A stretch of DNA of 64,000 bases from positions 1,007,001 to 1,071,000 of the forward strand of contig NC_081817.1 in NCBI RefSeq assembly GCF_030704535.1, written 5' to 3'. The stretch is from Vitis vinifera. Its lineage: Eukaryota > Streptophyta > Magnoliopsida > Vitales > Vitaceae. Made by a program: the position numbers and the translations under genes. Below the pieces are notes generated by a model, which ran no database searches, was not told the origin of the DNA, and saw only the letters and a program-made list of their open reading frames with translations. Shown piece by piece: positions 25,121 through 37,750 of this stretch (the stretch's first letter is position 1; every line of letters starts with the position of its first letter).

Positions 25121-26370
25121 CAAAAATCAAATATCTCATGTTCTTTCCTATGATTAGAAACAAGCAGAGCATACCAGAGAACTGAATCATTCGGACTATT
25201 AACTAGTTTCAGATCCAAGTTTCTAGATGCACATTCATGGAACATAGCCAGGTTTTCTCAGGCCTACTAATACTATATCTTAAATGTTTGCTGCACGTAA
25301 CTAAACTAGGATCTCTGTCAAAAGGATTATGATGACCTTTCTTGCCACCTGTACCAAACAAAGCTGCATTCTTGATATGTTTTTTGTCTTTAATACATTG
25401 TAGATCATATAACAGACCAGGTAAACTGAATCACCTACCTGTCTTGTTTGACAAAACATCGGCATTTGAGACCACTAGTTATTTTTCTCTATAATCAATT
25501 CTGGTTTCAAATGAACAAAGAAAACTTTTGTAGTAACTACTATATCTCATGGCCCTACTCTTTGTCATGCGCATCGGTGAAAAAAATAATAAAAAAGAGA
25601 AGGGAATATTGATCCTCGAGAAAAACAATCTAAAACTCACCATAGCACAATGATCATATTACCATGCAAATCTAACACAATGTCTACAATTTGTGGTTGT
25701 TAAAGGAGTTGTCTTTTGTTGATATGTTTGAATATTTCATCTTTCTGTATCATAGCCTCCTAGCGATCCAGGATTGCTAGGAAAGGGTTTACAATGTTTC
25801 CCAAACACCTTCTCAAACAATCACATCTGTTTCATATTTGTGTCTTCCCCATGACTACCAGCTCTTGCACGAGTGTTGGGAGCAGGAATCTAAGCTTCAA
25901 AGGCACTTGATTAATTAGTTGTCCATACATTTACGAGAAAATTACAATGAGCTTTCTAGGATTGGCCTATTCACATGGACCTTCCTTCTGTTTTCTGAAA
26001 TTACACCGACCTCCCCCATTAGATCTTGTTCCTCATGTTCATCTAATGTCAATTAACAGATGGAAATCAATGAAATTGACTTCACTTATACTGTAACCAA
26101 AAATGCAGCATTTTAAAAGAAAAAATATCACTTTCCCAACCAACCACACACACACGCACAAAAAAAGAGCAAGAAAAGCCCTTTCTTTATTTAAAGCCTA
26201 GTCGAAGCTCTAACTGCCAAATCTTCTCAACTTTGTCAACTGAACCCAAGGAATTCAGATTTTATGAGCCATAATCATCCAATCAAAGCTATAATCTATA
26301 TGTCCACATCAAGCTATAATCCCAAGCTCAGATCAACCCACCATGTTCAGGAAGAGTTGCAGCTTTCCAG
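25121..26370. other. No recognised gene
   Basis: A segment at about 25920-26070 (catggaccttccttctgttt then gacctccccc) resembles, in opposite orientation, the stretch at 27545-27810 and is probably a dispersed repeat. Otherwise nothing recognised. Confidence 0.4.
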
Positions 26371-26505
26371 CTAGGCATCAGTGGTAAATGCTGAAGACTC
26401 AACAATAGGAGCTTGTTGAACAACTTGCTCATTCTCTGCTGGAAGGAGTACCCTCCAAGGATCTGTCATTTGAGTCATGGGAGGTTTGAGAAAGAGCCAA
26501 ACTAT
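26371..26505 (-). CDS. Exon-like short ORF, possible 3' end of an unrecognised gene
   Basis: The minus strand reads VWLFLKPPMTQMTDPWRVLL, then PAENEQVVQQAPIVESSAF and a stop at 26371-26373. The composition (acidic/Gln-rich tail, DPWRVL motif) looks more like a real C-terminal exon than chance. A possible AG acceptor lies near 26505 (ttgtcttgaag). I do not recognise the family. The next gene upstream on this strand (26782-27114) has its own stop, so these would be separate or alternatively spliced. Confidence 0.25.
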   Translation of the reverse strand: MVWLFLKPPMTQMTDPWRVLLPAENEQVVQQAPIVESSAFTTDA

Positions 26506-26781
26506 ATTCCTTATAGAGGACTTCAAGACAATTCATTTGGCTGATACAAACCTTAATTTGTGGAGCAAATAACTTAAACAATGAATATGTCTATCACCTT
26601 CTATGTGCTCTCTAACATGCAGTTACTGAATGAATAACGATACATATTCAAATTCATTCATTACATAATATAAATTGAATGCATTAAACCTCACAGCCAC
26701 TTATTTCTCCATGCATATTATTCATACACATCTCTATCCTTCATATCCTAAATACTCACCAATTCAAGTGACTACATTCCA

Positions 26782-27114
26782 TCAAGACCAGCAAAAGAAG
26801 CAAAGGTAATAACCAAGCAGCCAAACAATTGTCCCAACAACCAAAATCTTCACCAAGTTGTAATTATTGTGAATTTCCCTCAGCTCAGCTATCATACTCA
26901 CATCCGTTTCACTTACATTGCTCCTTCTACAATCTTGGGTAGAAAAACACCACTCAAAGTAGCTACAACTATCAGTTGGACAGCAACAATAGGGTTGAGG
27001 GCTATTTTTTGACTTTGAAAATTTTATTACAGCTTTCTTGCCACATTCACATTTTCGGTTCCTGAATTTCATCCCATCATCATTGGTACCAGATGATGAT
27101 ATTGAATCTGTCAT
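26782..27114 (-). CDS. GRF-type zinc finger, tail-anchored small protein
   Basis: Small intronless ORF of 110 aa from MTDSISSSG; an in-frame ATG 16 codons upstream (27162) would give 126 aa. Residues 21-60 (KCECGKKAVIKFSKSKNSPQ then PYCCCPTDSCSYFEWC) follow the zf-GRF pattern C-x-C-G...C-x-C/C-P...C-x-F-x-W, a zinc-binding motif linked to nucleic-acid binding in other proteins. The C-terminal hydrophobic stretch (LVKILVVGTIVWLLGYYLCF, about 87-106) could be a tail anchor. Plants have many small proteins of this GRF plus membrane-tail layout, several lying within or derived from repeats. The exact role is unknown. Confidence is good for the domain and moderate for expression. Confidence 0.7.
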   Translation of the reverse strand: MTDSISSSGTNDDGMKFRNRKCECGKKAVIKFSKSKNSPQPYCCCPTDSCSYFEWCFSTQDCRRSNVSETDVSMIAELREIHNNYNLVKILVVGTIVWLLGYYLCFFCWS

Positions 27115-28160
27115 TATGAAATGGAAGAGAATCAATTGAACCAACTGAAGCCACAAACACAAATGGAGATCCAGAATTATGCAAAAACACAGATTTGGAT
27201 GGGAGCAAACCTCCTAGAAAATCTAAAAAAATTAATGCCAAGATCCCAACTATTTAATGAGTGATCATTCATGTCAATTTATACATAAAAGATGCCAAAA
27301 AAAAAAATCTTGAAGTCCATTATCACGATATCATATTTTCCCAAAATGGCAAAAGACTGCAATTTTTCTAAGCTTTAAACAACTCACTACTCAACTTTAA
27401 CCTTGAATCATGTTTACTTGTGCACCTTGGCTAACTGCAATTCTTTCTCTGCAAGAAATTGATAATCACACTTCTTCAAATCAAATACGTCCATACATGC
27501 AAATAAGGAAGAAAAAAGTACTTTAGAAGATATAGGGTGTTCAGGAATAATGGATATTAGGGATTAATGGACAATGTTCATTGAAAAACAGGAAAAATGA
27601 TGAAGTTTTTAGCATGAATAGGATGCGGTAGAAGGGTAATACGAACGCTTTCATAAAAGTTTTGACCAATGTCAGTAAGCTCAATGAACTAATTACATAT
27701 CGATAGGAGGGAGGGGTCATGTTGCTTGACCAAAACCTCAGAAGGTCTACATATTTTTTGAAAACAGAGTGAAGGTCCATATAATTAACCCAAGGGAGGT
27801 CAGTTCAATTTTCCCTAAATTTTATTATCTCATTCATAATACAGTAAAAAGAGAAGTGAATTTGATCAAATGATAAGAGTTTGATGAATTCAAGTTGCAA
27901 GAAACAATCACCATAGAATTTATATCTAGAAACACATTCAATAGATTCAAGTTCTGAAAAGCAATCCCCACATATTCATATCTAGAGACAAATCAGTAGT
28001 AATGAAATATCAATGAAAAACATACAATTTTGTAAAGGGTACTTTATAATTACCCATTTTTATTGTCATTTGTTCATGTTACAATATAAGCTAGGAACAA
28101 GCAACATTATTCACCATCCCTCAAAACAAAGGAGGAGCATAAATTAAGAGGCAATCAAAT
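27115..28160. other. Spacer between ENGase and GRF gene
   Basis: 27545-27810 holds a sequence related, in inverted orientation, to 25920-26070 (aacagagtgaaggtccat versus atggaccttccttctgtt). The rest presumably includes the ENGase 3' UTR and the GRF gene promoter. Confidence 0.4.
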
Positions 28161-31100
28161 TTACTGACCTTCAATATCCAGTTGAAAATATGGAGAATCA
28201 TCTAGCTTCTGGCTAGCTCCATCAGTACCACATACTTGTATGATGAATTTAAGACTGGAAGTTCCAGAAGGAACCACGAAGTCAGAAACATAAAAAGCTT
28301 CCACTTGTGCCACTCCAAGATATTCCTGCTCTCTTTTAAGCATTGTACCAGGATTTCCAACCTCTTCATTTGCTAGTTTCTCAACATAAACATTGTAGTT
28401 TTGGGACATGGAATAATTTCCATCTTTCAATTTCCAAATGATCTTAGCACTAAGGGTCTTGGCTCCCTGCAAATCTGAAGCCCATTTAATATGTTGAACC
28501 TCAACCAGCCATGAACTAGAGGGTAAGAAATCTGGGTTCTGATCAGAAGTTTTAACCATGAGATGACCAAGCACTGCATAATAATTTGATGGACTGCGAG
28601 CTAAATCATTATCAAGATGATCTGACCCAGAATTCAATTTCAAGTCAATAAAATCAGGCTTTGACTTGTAGCATACAGCATGAATTTCTGTTAATATGTA
28701 CCCATTCATTGCAATACTACTCTCCTGTATGACCCACCCTGGAGCTGCTTCTATCTTTACAACTCTATGTGGCATGATCACTTTGCTGAATTTGCTTGAG
28801 AATTGGTTCATTGTAAGCAATGTGCTTCCCTGGGCTGCAAGAAGAACCGACATTCTCTCATTCAAGGTAGAAGAGAACTCAAGAGAAAGGCCAACCAGAG
28901 AGCTGCTATCTGATTTCAACTGCATAAAATGTGGAATTAAACAGCTAAGATGAAAGGAGGAAAACGGATTGGGAAGTAAAATTTTCTAATCAGTTTATAT
29001 ATTGTAGATTATATGGTAACCATTTGATGACATAGAAACAGTGATCAAGAATTCTACTGTAAGTCAAGCTAAAGATTCACCACTGTGATTGGAATCTAAG
29101 CCATTATGTTAAAAAGAAATTTTTTTGTAAGTGATAAGAAAATGTAACCTTCTCAGGCAGACATGAAAGTAACACAAAATGATATGAAAACCATGATGAT
29201 GAAACAAATATTCCTCAGACCAGTTTAAACAAAAATGGTATGCACATTTTTTTTTTTTTATAAAAAAAAAAAACCATATTTAAAGAGAACATCTGCTGGC
29301 TGTGTTGATGCTTAATGTGGATTTGAACAAAACTATAGTGAAAATGTGAATCTTTCAAATTTGAGTCAACACTGACAGAATTCAGATTCAATTTAGTAAA
29401 TTTATGGAACCTAGACGTCCAAAACAATGAAAATCGTTCAATTATGGTTTATACAGAAGTTGGAGCTTTAAGGTACAAATCCATACAGAATGGAGACATT
29501 ACAGAAGATGAAGTTATCATCAGAAACAATAGCCTTGGATTGCTTTTATGAATTCAAAAAATAAATTGATACTAAATCGCGCTATCATTCACAGCATGTG
29601 CTCCATTTTCTGCAAACCCATTTTATGGATGGATTTAAAGACAAAAACTAATTGTATCTATTTCTGGCAGACTTTCCCAGGCAAATAATGCGACAGATTT
29701 AATTTAATAATTTCAGTTCAGATTAATTCTTTACATGATTATTATTGTTTGGAATAAAATGGGACAAAAATGAACTGGAACCACCATTGATTTGACGGAG
29801 AAAATCTGATAGATTGAAAATGGCAACATAAAACACTCATATAATGCTATATATCAGAATATTTGCTGGACTATCCACATCCTTTATAGCAAATACAACA
29901 TGGATGCTAAAACTATCCAAGGGGTTTGATATTTGACCCTGTAGACACCCCTTTGGAGGAAACAATTTATATGTTTCAGTTTCAGTGGAAGGCACAGATT
30001 TCTCCTTTCACCATTTAAATTGGATGAATCCTGTTGTTGGCTACAGAATCACCAGAACATTAAAATAAAAACTAATCATCAAGCTAATCTGATAATTGTT
30101 TGGAAACTCCTTTTTTCGTTTTCATTTTTTGGGCAAGTTCAATCCACAAAAGAGATCACTTACAGAATATGTAAAGTGGACTGGTAAATTCCCCAAAAGA
30201 ATCTCTCCCAGAAAGAGCCTCGTCCTGAAATAATCATTTCCTTGAAGAGTTCCTTTAAATGTGATATTCCCTCCTCCGCTATAAGATGCTTCCTTAGAAC
30301 TATCATTTACAACATGTTTAATCCAAGACACAACAATGATATCAAATCAAACAACAGAAAATAAAACTAGTGCAAAATCAAGATCGTTCAAAGCAAATAA
30401 TGCACTGTTTAGTCCATGTTGCAGGCACGTAGGCAAAAAGCTAGCCACTGTCTAGATCCAATAGTAAGAAACATACTGAATACATTTTTTTATAATGGTT
30501 ATTCTAAAGTTCTGAAAGAGCCATGTGCGGACATCAGGTAGCTACACATTCATGTGATGGTTCACTCATACAATGTCCTTGGTGGTGGACAAACCATCAA
30601 TCTATGGTATATAGATTTTTTTTTTTTTTCCTTTTTTTGGATCCTCAGGAATGTCATGACCAGTCTTCTTCAAGATTACCCCCAGAAAATGAGGAAAAAC
30701 ATCTGAACCTTCCTAGTACAATCTGTATATCTTTTAAGCATATTTCAGCAACTGGTGCTGTCAAACTTCTACAGTTAGATACATGATTGAACCATGTGGG
30801 CATCCAATATCTCATGCATTTCAGTTGAAAGATCATGGTTGTATAGTAAACCATACATTGAAAAGAAGAAAGAAATCGTATAAGGATTGAAACTTACTTG
30901 ACAATGACTTGAATAGTGTTGGTAGAGTCTTCAGAAAACTCAAGGAAAGGCTGCCACAAATAATCAGTTAGATAAAGGGGAAAAAAGAGCATGCTAACAA
31001 GTTAAACATCACTAATAATTAAGATGACATGTTCAATTAAAAACAGGAACTTAAAAACTGCTGTACTGTTACAAGATTGAACTTACTATCAGATCTTTGT

Positions 31101-34100
31101 AATCAGTTCGATCCTTAAGATGTTTCTAACACTTGATTTCACCAATTGAGACTAGCATACAGGATTAAGCACTCTGATATGTTCTTTCTAGTTTATACCT
31201 TCTATTCCTTTTGTTCTATTGTTAAGAAAATTCACATTTATAAGAAGGCATTCAAATTTTCTTCTCCACAGCTAGAGCTTACACAAGGTTTTAAATTCCG
31301 AAGTTGATAAAAATGTGAAGATGCAATGAATGGTGAAGAAAGTGATATAAATTTTTAATAGAACTGCAAGAAGTGTTCAGAAGAGATATCATACCAATGA
31401 GTCAAATGTGAACTAGCAAAGCAGGTGCTAACACAAAATTGCTTGTTAGGGAGGGAGAGAGAAAATGAGAAATTGCAGGTTTATTGGTTGCAAACCTGAA
31501 AGCTTTGGCAAGAGATGTTGCACCAAGGAGTATCTGATACTTGGACTGCATCAATTGCAAAATGATAACCATGACCCTGAATAATATCAAATACAGTTAA
31601 GTTACAAAATCAGTACATATGAGAAGTGTGACGTGAAGTCTGGCCCCTCTCCATGACTTCTCCCCCAAATCCTATATTTGCTGCTAAAATCTTGCAATGT
31701 CAGGGTTAAAAATGATGAAAGCCCAGCATCTGAAAGGCCTCATTTGCTGAATCAAGCAAGGCAGATTCAGTTTTTTCAGAAAATTTTTAACCAAGCAAAT
31801 TGCACAAATGATGATGTGGACTAACAATAAAAATATTTAAAGCTCATTTGAGGATGTTAGATAGAAATCCCTATAGAAAGATATAACCAGTAACCTGGCA
31901 TCTGAAAAACAGGTAAGAAGCAGTAAAAGTAAATTCTTATTAGGGGTGTCAATAATTTCACAAAACACTTGCTGAAGCCAAAATGAGAAAGCCAGAAAAC
32001 TTGCTCAGTAAAAGCAAAATCATTTCAGAGTGATACATCCTAGAAGCATCTTTACTAATTTAAAAATATAAAACAGCAGAAAAAGGAAAGAAGAAACATG
32101 TAAATGCTATAAGGTTGCTACCTGATCAAAATTTGAGTAGAATGGCAATACTCTGGGGTATTTTTGTTGTATTCCCCATGATTTCTCAATAAGAGACCAC
32201 CAACTGCAAAATCCATAGTATACAATAATGAAGTTTGTTGTACAAAAATACAAAATAAAAAGGGTCTGCCCTCTAACAATTAGAACATATTTCTTGTATA
32301 ATTGTAGTCCAGATGTGTAATTCACAATTGTGAAAACATTAGTTTCCCTTACGAATATATAAAGACATGACATCTTTATCCTGCCCTATGCCAGTGGTTA
32401 ATCTACCATATCTAATTGAAAGATATTCTCATAGATAGATCCCATTTTTTTCTCAGGCTAACCAACATAGGTATTACATGAGTTTTGACTTTCCTTTTGA
32501 ACAATAGATCAGTTTTAGTATCATCGTTTTCCCTACTTTCAGAAAAATTGACATTTCCACTGTCATTTAAATTTTTCTAAAGCTAACTATTGGTTTTGTG
32601 GAACATTTAATAATTCCAGGAAATTCATATAACTTTTTAAGCATAAAGCAAAAAGATTATGATAACGTATGCTGTAGGAAAAGGGCAAATATTAGATATA
32701 CAACTTGGGAACAAGAGTATAAATGACTTGAAGGCTGCAAACACAACAAGAATCTGATACAGACAAATATCTGTTGATCTTCAGGAACATATCATGATTC
32801 AATGCATGCAATTGGAGAAAACAATAAGAAACTCTGGAAATTCTGAAAACCTATAACATCAAAGGATTATGCACTGGACAAGATAGTCATGATTCATTAT
32901 CCAGATAAACAACTGCAACAAATTATAAAGCATATATGGGTGCCTACTAAGAATTTGATGCCAGCTTGGTTAGAAGCCAATGCATTTAAGTTATATGTTT
33001 CATACAGGAAAGTTCGATCTTTGCTGTTAGCTAAAAAAAAAAAGGAAAAATCTGGAGAGAATGGCCAACCAACTAAGTAGAACATATCAAAAGTGAAATA
33101 ACTATGAAATTTTACGAAGTTTGCAATAAGAGATGTGTACATTACCGATTCTGTGCAGTCTGAAAATCAGGTGGTTGCTTGGTTTCATAGACCCATCCAG
33201 GTGCAAATATGGCAGCTGACACTTCTTCTTTCTTCAGCAAATCAAGTGCAACATTTGTCTGAAATTCAAAGAGTTCTAAAAGTTGAATGATCCTTACAAA
33301 TTTTTTTATCATTCCAAATAAAGATATTTGGGGCAAAACACAAAAGCTGTTACACTTTTAACAGGTTGGGACATCATACATACATTCCATTGTCCACCAC
33401 CATAGGTATTCCTTCCAAAAACATCAATACCCATGTACACATCAAACTTTCTATCACCAGCAGCATCAGCTGAAATCTTTGGATAGCTTTCCTGTATCAG
33501 ACATAAGAGAATCTGTATTCAAAGAAAATGGAAGTGAAGCCAAACTTCCAACTAGGAGAAAAAGAAAAGGAAATACCGCCCACGTGTAGTTTATAAAAAT
33601 GCCATCACATATATCAAAGAAAGGTTTATTCTTGTTGTTCAGTTGATCTTGCCACTCAAGACTACTATCAATGGTGACGCTATCATACCTGCATAGCCAA
33701 CAATAGTGAAAAAAATTATTTCACTGTAACAAAAACTTAACTATAATAGCAAAAATCCCATAGGGCTCACCATATAACTAAAGATCCAGGCATTGAAGAG
33801 TGCATGGTCTGGGTTAAATGGCTGACAAATTCTTTCAGATTAGGGATTTGCCCTTTAGCCAATGCAACTTCCATATTGATCTGCAAGTAACACTTCCTAT
33901 ATCACTAATAATTGAGAAACTATGGTACATCTTCAAAGGATTGCTTGTCTTTCTTTGTATTTTTCATTCAATCAATATAGGAATTTTTTTTTTTAAATGT
34001 TAAATTGCAATTATCTTTTTTTTTTTTTTTTTAATCCTCTACTTAAAAAAAGCTCCCACTTTCTCTTATAATACTTCTGAAAAAAGAAAGAATTTAAAAG

Positions 34101-36380
34101 AATAAAATACTGAATGCAACAATATATTTTGCAGTAAATGAGCTATTCCATTCCTTCCATTTTGGAAATGCTTCATTTAATCTTTCACCTTCATATTTTT
34201 CTTTATCCTTTTCCCCTCAAAATGTAATTTCTTTTTTCTTTTTTTTTTTTTTCAAACCAGCTTTGATTCAAATTCCTTGACCAGATGATTTGAAAAGAAT
34301 GCTCAGGTTGCCCAAACTATAAAATATTTAAACAAGCATATTCACTAAAAAGAACATGAACTCCACCAAAGAAAAGAGGATTAATGATAGCAGTGCACAT
34401 ATGCATCACTAGTAAATACAGGAATGGGCACACCCTGTCAAGCTGTTTAATGCCAATCATGACAAGAACTTGAAACTCAACGATGAAAAGGCAAAGATTA
34501 TAAAGCCTACAGATTTCATAAAACATACCAGCCACCCATCAAAGCCCAAAGCAACAGCAAGCTCTGTTAAGCGCTCAGCATACATTTGAGCAGACTCCTT
34601 TGTTGATAGCAGTGCATTGCAAATGGCTCTTCCTTCATCCCATTCTGTGATGAAGGTTCCCAATACCTTAATACGAGAGGCACAAAAAACTATTATACAC
34701 GGAGATACTTTCTTCCATTCATGTAATAAAAGCCAAACATGACTCTAGAGTGAAAAAGGACATAGCCCAAAAATTCATCGACGTCTCCAGTTAACAAAAT
34801 CCATCAACCCAAACAGAAAGTTAGAACAAAGGGACAACAAATATAACAGAAAAGGCATACAAGATGCATGATGATGAAGCATGTCCAAACTCTAAAGCAG
34901 TGAGACAACAGAATTACCATCACCCATGACATACCGCAAGGAGTGTTTTGACAATTTTTCAAGTGTAAAGCGTTGCACCCCTTTGCTTAAGAATTAAGAC
35001 AACAAACAGAGGATAATCCAGGCTTGCTGATAAAATTCAGTCTTCTAAAGCATTTTACTTGTCCTATTACCCAGTTTGTAAGTTAGCAAAAGAATAGGAA
35101 AGAGTCATGTAATGCTTACAAAGTAAGTTCTACTTCTGCTGATGGACTATAAATCAATTATCCATCTCTGTACAGAATACCATTCAGTTATTTATCTTTC
35201 TAGTTGAACTCTTGCAGATAAAGGCCAAAACAATTCTACGAAAAACTTTATTCTTCTTTTGTGGGGCAAGCCATAGTGGAACGCCCGCACCTGACTAACA
35301 TAGTTATCACTTTTGCTTCAATCTCAAAGAATTTCCCTTTACCCTACCACAAATCATTCAGTAAAAAGTACTTCCAAAAAAGAATGAACCAGTGCTTTTC
35401 ATTTGTTTAACTTCGCAAAAGCCACAAAAAAAAATAATTGACCGACAACTTGCTCAATTCACAATCTACACTCGTTCCTCTGTTGAAATCAACCCCAGAC
35501 CAATTCAAGTAAGGCAATCATCTCTCATACTTGACTAATAATGTCAGCCACACAATTCCTTAGGTTATTAAATCAGCTCAATCTACTAAGTCAACGGTAT
35601 TTTCCCAAAACATTTCAAAAAACTGAATTTGCAAATCTTGATTTAGCGAGACTCAAATCAAATAAGGGCTTCCACTAATTTGTCATCCCAACGATTTAAC
35701 CGAAACCCAATAATTTTTATATGTAAAACAGTATCAAATTCGAGTCATTATCCTTTCTATCACCATCTTCAATCTGAAAACCACTGACCCATTAACTCCA
35801 AATTTGGACACTTACACGCCATCAACAGCCCACATACCTTAACACCATGCTTGTGAGCAGCATTAGTCCAGCAAGGAGGCGGAAGAGTCACAAGACTATG
35901 CGAAAAATACACGAACACATCCATCAAATACCAGTGCCATATCGCATAGGCACCCTCATTAGTCCCTCCCTGAACCCACTTATCATCAAGGTACCCACCA
36001 GCCATGTCATGGCACACAAGCATCCTCGGCCTACTGGGCAACGACCCAGATTGAATAGGCACAGATGCCACATTAAATGGGTAGTGAAAGGAGCTGAAAT
36101 AGGAGCGGGACTCGAGTTCTTGAAGGGTTTTGATAGGGTAGGAGATTGGAGTAGAGGGTTGTGATGGGTCAAAGGGTGGTGGAGACGCAGAGGAGGCTTG
36201 GAGCTGTTCTTGAGACATTGGGATGAAGAGGTTTTTGAAGGCGTTGTGGATTGGTTTGAGAAGGTTTTTGAAGGAAATGAGGATTTGACGTTTCAGGGAC
36301 GCGGGAATTTGACTAAATTGCATTGGAAATGATGAATTTAACACTTTTGCAGGTTTGGAATCTTCCTTTCTTTTTCCCAT
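28161..36380 (-). CDS. ENGASE: Cytosolic endo-beta-N-acetylglucosaminidase (GH85)
   Basis: Cleaves the GlcNAc-GlcNAc bond in the core of free or misfolded-protein N-glycans, releasing free oligosaccharides in the cytosol. Exons in coding order: 36380-35838, 34666-34529, 33880-33771, 33688-33577, 33491-33384, 33258-33146, 32203-32122, 31576-31496, 30950-30898, 30299-30164, 28919-28161; total 2235 nt, 744 aa, all junctions in frame. The GH85 TIM barrel starts at RPRMLVCHDMAGGYLDDKWV. The catalytic Asn-x-Glu is in DGWLINMEVALAKG (Asn229, Glu231 of the long form). WYDSVT, FINYTW and YMGIDVFGRNTYGGGQWN follow. The C-terminal third is the beta-sandwich region. No signal peptide. Plant homologues usually start like MSQEQL... 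(Met55 here, ATG at 36218); the basic 54-residue extension needs transcript support. Confidence 0.95.
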
Positions 36381-37750
36381 TTACTCCCTTAGTTTCCTTT
36401 CAGCTTCCCGTCAATGGCGTCAATGGCGTCAATGAGTCATGGCTTTAACCGATTCTTAAAATTTTAAAAATAAATAAATCAATCAATCAAATAAAAAATA
36501 AAAAGATTACAGAGCAGTTCACAAAAAGATGGGAGAAATTTCCTTTAGCTTGAAATGCAATTTGCTTTATCTACATAGGGACAAACTGGTTAGTTTTCTT
36601 CCCATCCTTTTCTTAATCAACATGCAAGAAGTTACAAATAGGGTAAAAATTTCAATGATTGGTATGTGAGGATAGTGATGAATAGGAATGTAAAAAGATG
36701 TAATTTCAATCAAGTTTTAGAATTGATGTCTACTGGAATCAAAACCAAACCGAATCAATCTTTAAATGATGAAAAAATTGAACTTAATCAATCTTAATTA
36801 AGATTAATTTAACCCTATTTGAATGATTAGTTAGATACAAGTTAATTTCTTTCGCCTTTTTTTAAAAAAAAACCTAAATTTGAAGTTTAAAATACATTTA
36901 AATATATTAAAAAATTTAATCTGACCATAAATAAAAAATAATGAATTACTTCAATATAATTTATCCACCGATTAGTGTTATCCGATTGTCTTAGTCTCTT
37001 AGATACTGATTCCCGACAGGAAAGAAAGAGAAGGAATAGACTAATAAAGACAAGACAGGAATGGTCGGATAGATATCGATGACCCTTAGCCAAAAGATGG
37101 ATTCCATCAGACAAAGCAAACAGATGACCAAACAAGCAAGGAATGAGTTCTCTCTAATCTATGACCATTGACTAATAAAAGGAAAATTAATTTAACCATA
37201 AATAAAAAACAATGAATTAGTTCAATGTAACTTAACATAAAAATTCATCAAACATCAAACAATTATGTCTTACAATGTTAATTTGATTTAGTTTTTGACT
37301 GAGAGACAAGAAAACCGAAAATCGGTTTACAAAATTTTCAACCCAAACTAACCCTTATAAATAAATAAAACCAAATCGATATGATCTATTTTGGTTGATT
37401 TCAATTAGTTTTTTATTTTTTTATTTTACGTGTGCCTCAATCGTCAACGGTATCAAACTCCGGCGAAGGTTGTCAGATTATCTACTGACCTACCTTTAGG
37501 GGGGGTTGGGGAGGGAACTGAAGCAATCAATGTAAAATTCAGCTTCTCGGTCTTTTGGCTCAAAACAAATTCCAAGAGGGGTGGCTGCTTCCCTCACCCG
37601 CAAAGCTGTTCTCATCATCTTTCTCAGAGTTGTTGGCATCTACCTCCTTCAGTAAAATGTTTGATGTCTGGAGCCTTCTCCACTTGTTGATTCACCAACT
37701 TGATTCGTGATTTTAATTCATCAACATCAGGACCCAATCATTCATGTTCT
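36381..37750. other. Spacer between RH18 and ENGase
   Basis: ENGase promoter side. A 9 bp unit (tcaatggcg) is repeated at 36411-36437, two exact plus one partial copy, just upstream of the ORF. A diverged duplicate pair lies at about 36915-36960 and 37190-37235 (accataaataaaaaa.aatgaatta.ttcaat). 37440-37750 is presumably RH18 3' UTR. No gene seen. Confidence 0.5.
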
